Source: Emmonsiellopsis sp. PD_33
Lineage: Eukaryota; Ascomycota; Eurotiomycetes; Onygenales; Ajellomycetaceae
DNA length: 64,000 nucleotides
Assembly: GCA_032988165.1 (NCBI GenBank)
Contig: JANTQF010000020.1
Location: 163,344 to 227,343 of the forward strand
Direction: 5' to 3'
The stretch's first letter is position 1. Each line of letters opens with the position of its first letter. Positions 60,001 to 64,000 of the stretch are shown in pieces. The translations under genes were made by a program, and so were the position numbers. The notes beneath the pieces are model-generated. The model was not told the origin of the DNA, ran no database searches, and saw only the letters and a program-made list of their open reading frames with translations.

Positions 60001-60914
60001 GTTCTCGGACCATCGCCCTGTATATGCGACATTTGATTGCGAGATAAGTGTCGTGAACGAGAGATTAAAGGACAATTTGAGTGTAAGCTTGTACGAATCG
60101 CAACGAATCGCAGTCGGGGGCAGCACGGCGAATTCGAGATCGGAAGAAACAGACGATGAAGACGCAGCGGGATATGAGGCCATTGAGCCTGGTCTCCCGC
60201 CAGCTAGCTCAGATCGTCGTAAATGGTGGCTTGATCATGGTAGGCTTGCCCGTATGCTTGATATTTTTAATGAGCATATTCTAATTCTCATCAGGACTTC
60301 CCGCCCAATCTACTCTAAGGCCACCACCCGATTATCTGCTTAACCCTCGCCGAAACCTCAATCCTTTCTCCCAGGATACGGAGTCCGAATGGATTTACAT
60401 TCCGCCCGCGAGTTTTATTAAGGGAAAGGGGAGGATGGGCCCGGACGCGAGGGGCGCACCAAGGCCAACACCACCGTTACCCCCTCCGAAATCAGCAAAT
60501 CCCTTGATTCCATTAGGGGGTTCCCAAAATGAGGCGGGGTCATTGTTAGATGGGCCACTATCTGACGTGTCATTGATCGACGATGAGCCAATTACGCCGA
60601 GGAAGCAGGCACCTCCGGTCCCTATTAAACCCGCATCGATGACGATGGATCGTAGCCCGAAACCAATCTCATCGATTCAAAATCGAGAAACGAGCGCCAC
60701 GGAGACTACGGACAACCCACACCCTCCAAGGCGTGTAATGACAGATGAAAACGGATTTAACGCGCCTAACAACCCCAGAACCAGCCCTCCGCCCGTCCGA
60801 CCAAGGAGGGTGAAGACAGAAAAAGTTCATCCTAGGCCTCCCGAGGCGTTGCCTCGTCTTCCGCCCCGGCCGCCAGCTCCAAGCAACGGCGATCCCTCCA
60901 GCCTTTTAGATTAG
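57052..60914 (+). CDS. Synaptojanin-type inositol polyphosphate phosphatase (Sac + 5-phosphatase)
   Basis: About 1180 aa in seven exons: 57052-57385, 57438-57648, 57700-59338, 59393-59692, 59743-59852, 59911-60239, 60295-60914. The N-terminal Sac domain carries YCLNRSDYD and the catalytic C-x5-R(T) in FRTNCLDCLDRTN (about residue 468). A type II inositol-5-phosphatase domain follows (about 611-895): VGTFNVNG, GNKGGCAIRL, WLGDFNYRIG, PAWCDRVLY and FSDHRPVYATF. The last ~250 residues are Pro-rich (PPVRPRRVK, RLPPRPPAP), likely SH3-binding. This is the layout of yeast Inp52/Inp53 (Sjl2/Sjl3), which turn over PI(4,5)P2 and PI4P in endocytosis and trafficking. Both active sites look intact, unlike Inp51, which has an inactive Sac domain. 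Confidence 0.94.
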
Positions 60915-61545
60915 CAATATGAATGTACGGTCCCGGCCTCTAGTCCTCGATGATGAGTGGGGTTATTGATATGGATATTTGCGGAGACGGATGCAACGAA
61001 TGTCTTTGTTTGCGTTGGTGGGAACTTTTTAGAGATAGACACTGAGGCGTGGGCTAGAAGTGTAGGCAAGAAAAAGCTACCCTCCTGTCTAGGTGGGTAG
61101 GTAATGCCGTCCCGTATATTATACTGGCATAGCCTAGACAAGAGAAATAGGACAAAAGTTATTTATTTTTCGTATAGAATAGGATCGAAAACAGGGGTGG
61201 ATTTTACTTTTTCTTCGTTTCCCTGCCTCATTGTGACTAGCTTGTGTATTGGAGGGGTTAAGATATATATAATCTATTTGTTACACATCAGATATACAAT
61301 ACAGATGGAGATAAAGCCCGTTTGGGGGGGTAGAGAACGGATATATATATTTCGATAGAATAATGGGAAGAGTAGAGTAGTGCATATATATATAGGGAAA
61401 TGAATAGATACGTAAAAAGATAGATAGGTGGTAAACAGAGAGGTAAAGGAGATAAATAACACACCACACTACACGTGAAAAAAAAAAAAGAAAGAAAAGA
61501 AGAAAAGAAGGGGGGGGTTGCAAATTGGGTTATGTATTAACAATG

Positions 61546-61569
61546 GATAGATAGATAGATAGATAGATA
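61546..61569. repeat. (GATA)6 microsatellite
   Basis: Six perfect gata units in a convergent spacer. GATA is also the core of the AreA/SreA zinc-finger site, but in this intergenic repeat a regulatory role is not implied. Confidence 0.9.
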
Positions 61570-61715
61570 CTGTAGATAGGCAGCAGCGCACCGAGTGAAA
61601 CCCGTTACGAGAAGATGGTTTCATTTCAACACCGCCGTGCCGTGCGTAGGTAGCTGCGTTAATGATGCAAGGACGGCGGGATAGGGGTTAGATTGAAGGC
61701 GGACGGGCTGGGGGG

Positions 61716-61739
61716 TAGATAGATAGATAGATAGATAGA
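61716..61739. repeat. (TAGA)6 microsatellite
   Basis: Six tagа-type units (t-a-g-a) in a row, 150 bp from the previous GATA tract and of the same unit in shifted phase. Confidence 0.9.
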
Positions 61740-61882
61740 ACTGCAGATAGATAGTATGTAGCTAACTATGTCCCTCATCTGTGGAAAACTATATAACTAC
61801 ATTCCCCCTCCTTCCATCTCAAAGGATTGGAAATAGAATCATCGGTGTTAATCAACCACTAACTAACGAGTACGAGGAATCA

Positions 61883-61913
61883 GGGAGGGAGGGAGGGAGG
61901 GAGGGAGGGAGGG
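61883..61913 (+). repeat. (GGGA)7-GGG tract with G-quadruplex potential
   Basis: Eight runs of three G separated by single A on the plus strand, enough for one to two G-quadruplexes. Located between converging genes. Confidence 0.9.
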
Positions 61914-62403
61914 CATATACAATTAACTAATAATAATCAACCAAGGAAAACTAGCCATGGCATGGCGTAGACAGCCCGACATACGTTAGTTATGCAGGCT
62001 TGATTTTTCGCGCGTTGCGTGTGGATTGTTTTAAGAAGAATCAATCAAGCGCGACAAGGGATAAGTAGTATCGATAGAATAAAAAAAGGGCGGGGAATGG
62101 GCTTGGGACTAATTACAAGATATCTCGTCGTAGATAGGTAGATGAGACGGGCGGAGGGGTTGCTTTGGCAAGAAAGAGACTTGCTCGCTCGATGGATACA
62201 TAGAAAGGGGGAAAATATGGCCGAGGCCAACGAAAAGAAAATAATTTTGGGGCAAAGAATTATAGATAGAATAAATAGGCGCGGCGCGGGGATATAGATA
62301 TAAAAATTGCTGGGGGGTGATATCAGGGGGTAAATATAAGAAAAGAAAAACTGCATTGGACAAAAAAAAAACATAACCCAAATCACAAAAGACAAAAAAA
62401 AAC

Positions 62404-63642
62404 CTAGAAATTCTGCGAAATGCCCGCATTCCCTTGCTGCGGGTAGACAGCCGGATTCTCGATGCGCGTGTTGCGTCGCGCTTGCACATCGCGGATCACG
62501 GGCTGTAGGCCGCTATCCCCGTACGGACCCTGGGGATGGGTTCCGTCGTTGTAGTAGGCGGCATCATCGTAGTACTGTGCGCCGTGTCCGGCGCCTGGCA
62601 TGGGGATGTCGTCTGAAATCTCGGAGTGGTTTGCGGCGGAGTATGCGGAGGAAGCGTTGGATGGGCCGCGATGGATGTTCTGGTTGTTTCTTCCTCCAGG
62701 GACGGGTAGCACGCCGGCACCGGTTGGGGTGGGACCAATTGTGGTGGAATCGCCAGAGATTGGTCTGTTGTCGTCTTCATAGGGCATGCTATCGTCGATC
62801 GGAGATACGGCGCGAGGATGGCCTGGGTTGCTGGTGGTATCAGAGTTTATACCTCCGCCGCTTGACAAGTTGGTTGACAGTTTGCGCGAGTTGGAGGTGG
62901 TTGTGCCCCATCCACGGTATCCGCCGCCGCGACCATCTCCCCCCGCTGATCCATCGTCATAATTGACGGGAAGGCCTACAGCTGGCAGAGTAGGGTCGTG
63001 GTTCGGGTTGAACCTGTACTCTTCGATTTCCTGTTTCCGCTCCTCCTCAGCGAGCTTGTTGGCTTTCCGCTTCTTCCACCAGAAGAGCAGGGCAATAATG
63101 ATCAAAGCCACTGAAGCCACGGGGACGACAACGGCAACGGCGATAGTGCCGCCTGGGGAAAGCCCCCCTGAGCCTGCCTTCACGGCGCCATTGGTAGAAA
63201 GCGCTGAGGCCCCAGAGGTTGTGGCGCCAGGCAATTGGGTGGGGGGTGTTGACACAGTTTTCGTTTCTATAACTACGGTCGTAGAATTTGGTGGTTTGCT
63301 GGGCTCTGGTGTCGGCGACTCCTCGGATGACGAGGAAGTAGTCGTCGAGGAAGTTGGAGGTGGTGGCTGCGTAGGGGTGGGGGTGGGCTCAGTCTTAGAA
63401 GGAGTGGTCTGTGGTGGCGGTTCAGATTTTGTTGTGGCTGGCGGTGGTTTTTCTGAAGTTTGAGGTTTGTCGGTGGGCTTGTCTGTAGGGCTCGAAGTCT
63501 CCGAAGGGGCCGGCGGAGGCGTGGTAGGTTTCTCGGGTTCCTCGGGTTTGCTGGTTGGATCTGAAAAAAGGGATTAGACACCAAGGGAGCAAAGCAATAT
63601 AGTTCAATACGCACCAGTCCCGGGGGGCTGATTGGACGACAT
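62404..63642 (-). CDS. Mid2-like single-span membrane protein, Ser/Thr/Pro-rich
   Basis: 394 aa in two exons, 63642-63615 and 63560-62404. The first ~140 residues are dominated by Ser, Thr, Pro and Lys (for example TPSKTEPTPTPTQPPPPTSS), suited to heavy O-mannosylation. One transmembrane helix follows (about 148-171, GTIAVAVVVPVASVALIIIA) ending at WWKKRKANK, so the tail is probably cytosolic. The ~220-residue tail is Gly/Asn/Ser/Tyr-rich. The layout resembles wall-stress sensors such as Mid2/Wsc-type proteins. There is no recognisable signal peptide at the present start (MSSNQPPGTD). Either the helix itself is a signal anchor or an upstream exon is missing. Confidence 0.7.
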
Positions 63643-63869
63643 GTTGGCAGACGATAATGATCAACTGGGCAAGGCTAGGATCGGTCGAGAGACCGAGATC
63701 AAAGGGATATGCAAGACACTCCCTTTGTCTGCCCTGGATGGAATGGATTGTCTGCGGGTATCAACAATGCGACCAAAACGACGACCAAAAATTAGCACGG
63801 GGGTGAAGCTGTACAAGAAGGGCGGGCTAGTCGCGAATTGCGCATACAACAGGGCGCGGGATAAACGGA
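63643..63869. promoter_or_regulatory. Upstream region of the Mid2-like gene
   Basis: Ordinary-composition nuclear DNA ending abruptly at about 63870, where the sequence becomes AT-rich and mitochondrial-like. Confidence 0.35.
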
Positions 63870-64000
63870 TAAATAATATGTTTACTAGATTGTAAATTAA
63901 AACTATCAAAATAATTTATTACTTTTTTAGCTGAACCAAAACTAGTTGATCCATAATAATAAGTATCTTGACTTTCTCTATAACCTATATTACCACCAAA
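63870..64000 (-). pseudogene. Mitochondrial-like fragment, C-terminal part of a LAGLIDADG homing endonuclease
   Basis: Read on the minus strand, an open stretch from the window edge gives GYRESQDTYYYGSTSFGSAK, then KKVINYFDSFNLQSSKH. It has strong A/T-ending codon use unlike the neighbouring genes. This pattern (YYYxSxSFGSAxKVINYFD, then SSKH) is typical of the last part of LAGLIDADG endonucleases encoded in group I introns of fungal mitochondrial genes. The match stops near 63870, where the sequence returns to nuclear composition without finishing the domain. The simplest reading is a nuclear mitochondrial DNA insertion (NUMT) running off the right edge, or an assembly join. It is truncated and not a working gene as seen. 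Confidence 0.68.

Larger units (their letters stand above)
60915..62403. other. Microsatellite-rich convergent spacer
   Basis: Nearly 1.5 kb between convergent genes, holding several tetranucleotide tracts listed separately, poly-A/poly-G runs and AT stretches. No coding region was recognised; open frames reflect the low-complexity DNA. Confidence 0.5.

Noticed and set aside
62963..63463. 166-codon open frame on the plus strand
   Set aside because: Antisense of the Ser/Thr/Pro-rich Mid2-like ectodomain; Val/Gly-rich shadow.
1..64000. A biosynthetic gene cluster or defence-like system
   Set aside because: Genes are mostly housekeeping, in mixed orientation; no polyketide, peptide or terpene synthase, transporter or cluster regulator set was seen.

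Overview
This is nuclear DNA of a filamentous ascomycete, most likely a Eurotiomycete of the Onygenales/Eurotiales type. This is inferred from short introns (mostly 48-110 nt) with GTATGT/GTAAGT-type donors and CTAAC-type branch sites, from long genes separated by 0.25-2.5 kb spacers, and from the close family resemblance of the sterol 14-demethylase here to the Cyp51B type of Aspergillus. No rRNA, tRNA, CRISPR or complete mobile element was seen.

Layout. Left part (1-20.6 kb): C-terminal exon of a SAT4-type 7TM protein; a phytanoyl-CoA-dioxygenase-like enzyme; a mitochondrial UbiB/ADCK1 (Mcp2/Cqd2-type) kinase-like protein; a C2-domain protein; a secreted six-exon protein; a GNAT acetyltransferase; a BAR-PH-ArfGAP; an RRM-YTH RNA-binding protein; and a 2-oxoglutarate/Fe(II) oxygenase. 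Middle (21-44.6 kb): a Ser/Pro-rich protein; the 12-exon phosphatidylinositol 4-kinase STT4; head to head with it a CHK2/RAD53-type FHA kinase; CYP51 (ERG11); mitoribosomal mS41 (FYV4); the TFIIH kinase KIN28/CDK7; and a kinesin-7 (KipA/Kip2/Tea2 type). Right part (46.5-64 kb): a FUT8-like type II membrane glycosyltransferase; an unusual six-cysteine Zn2Cys6-like protein with heptad repeats; DGAT2 (DGA1); a protein with an internally duplicated domain; the G-patch protein PXR1; a small coiled-coil protein; a synaptojanin-type Sac/5-phosphatase; and a Mid2-like single-span membrane protein. The last ~130 bases look like a piece of mitochondrial intron LAGLIDADG endonuclease.

Functionally this is an ordinary housekeeping segment rather than a gene cluster. 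Several genes share a membrane-lipid theme: STT4 makes PI4P, the Sac/5-phosphatase removes phosphoinositide phosphates, the BAR-PH-ArfGAP and C2 proteins bind membranes, CYP51 makes ergosterol and DGAT2 makes storage lipid. They are not co-directional and no operon-like or cluster regulation is implied.

The observations I rate highest are the mitochondrial-like fragment at the right edge, the variant Zn2Cys6 protein, two GC-AG introns (one in CYP51), a 17-nt micro-exon in the CHK2 activation segment, an SRE-like site upstream of CYP51, the duplicated-domain protein, and the RRM-YTH reader. Gene models were spliced by hand; splice phases were checked to keep each listed frame open, but starts flagged as uncertain need transcript data.
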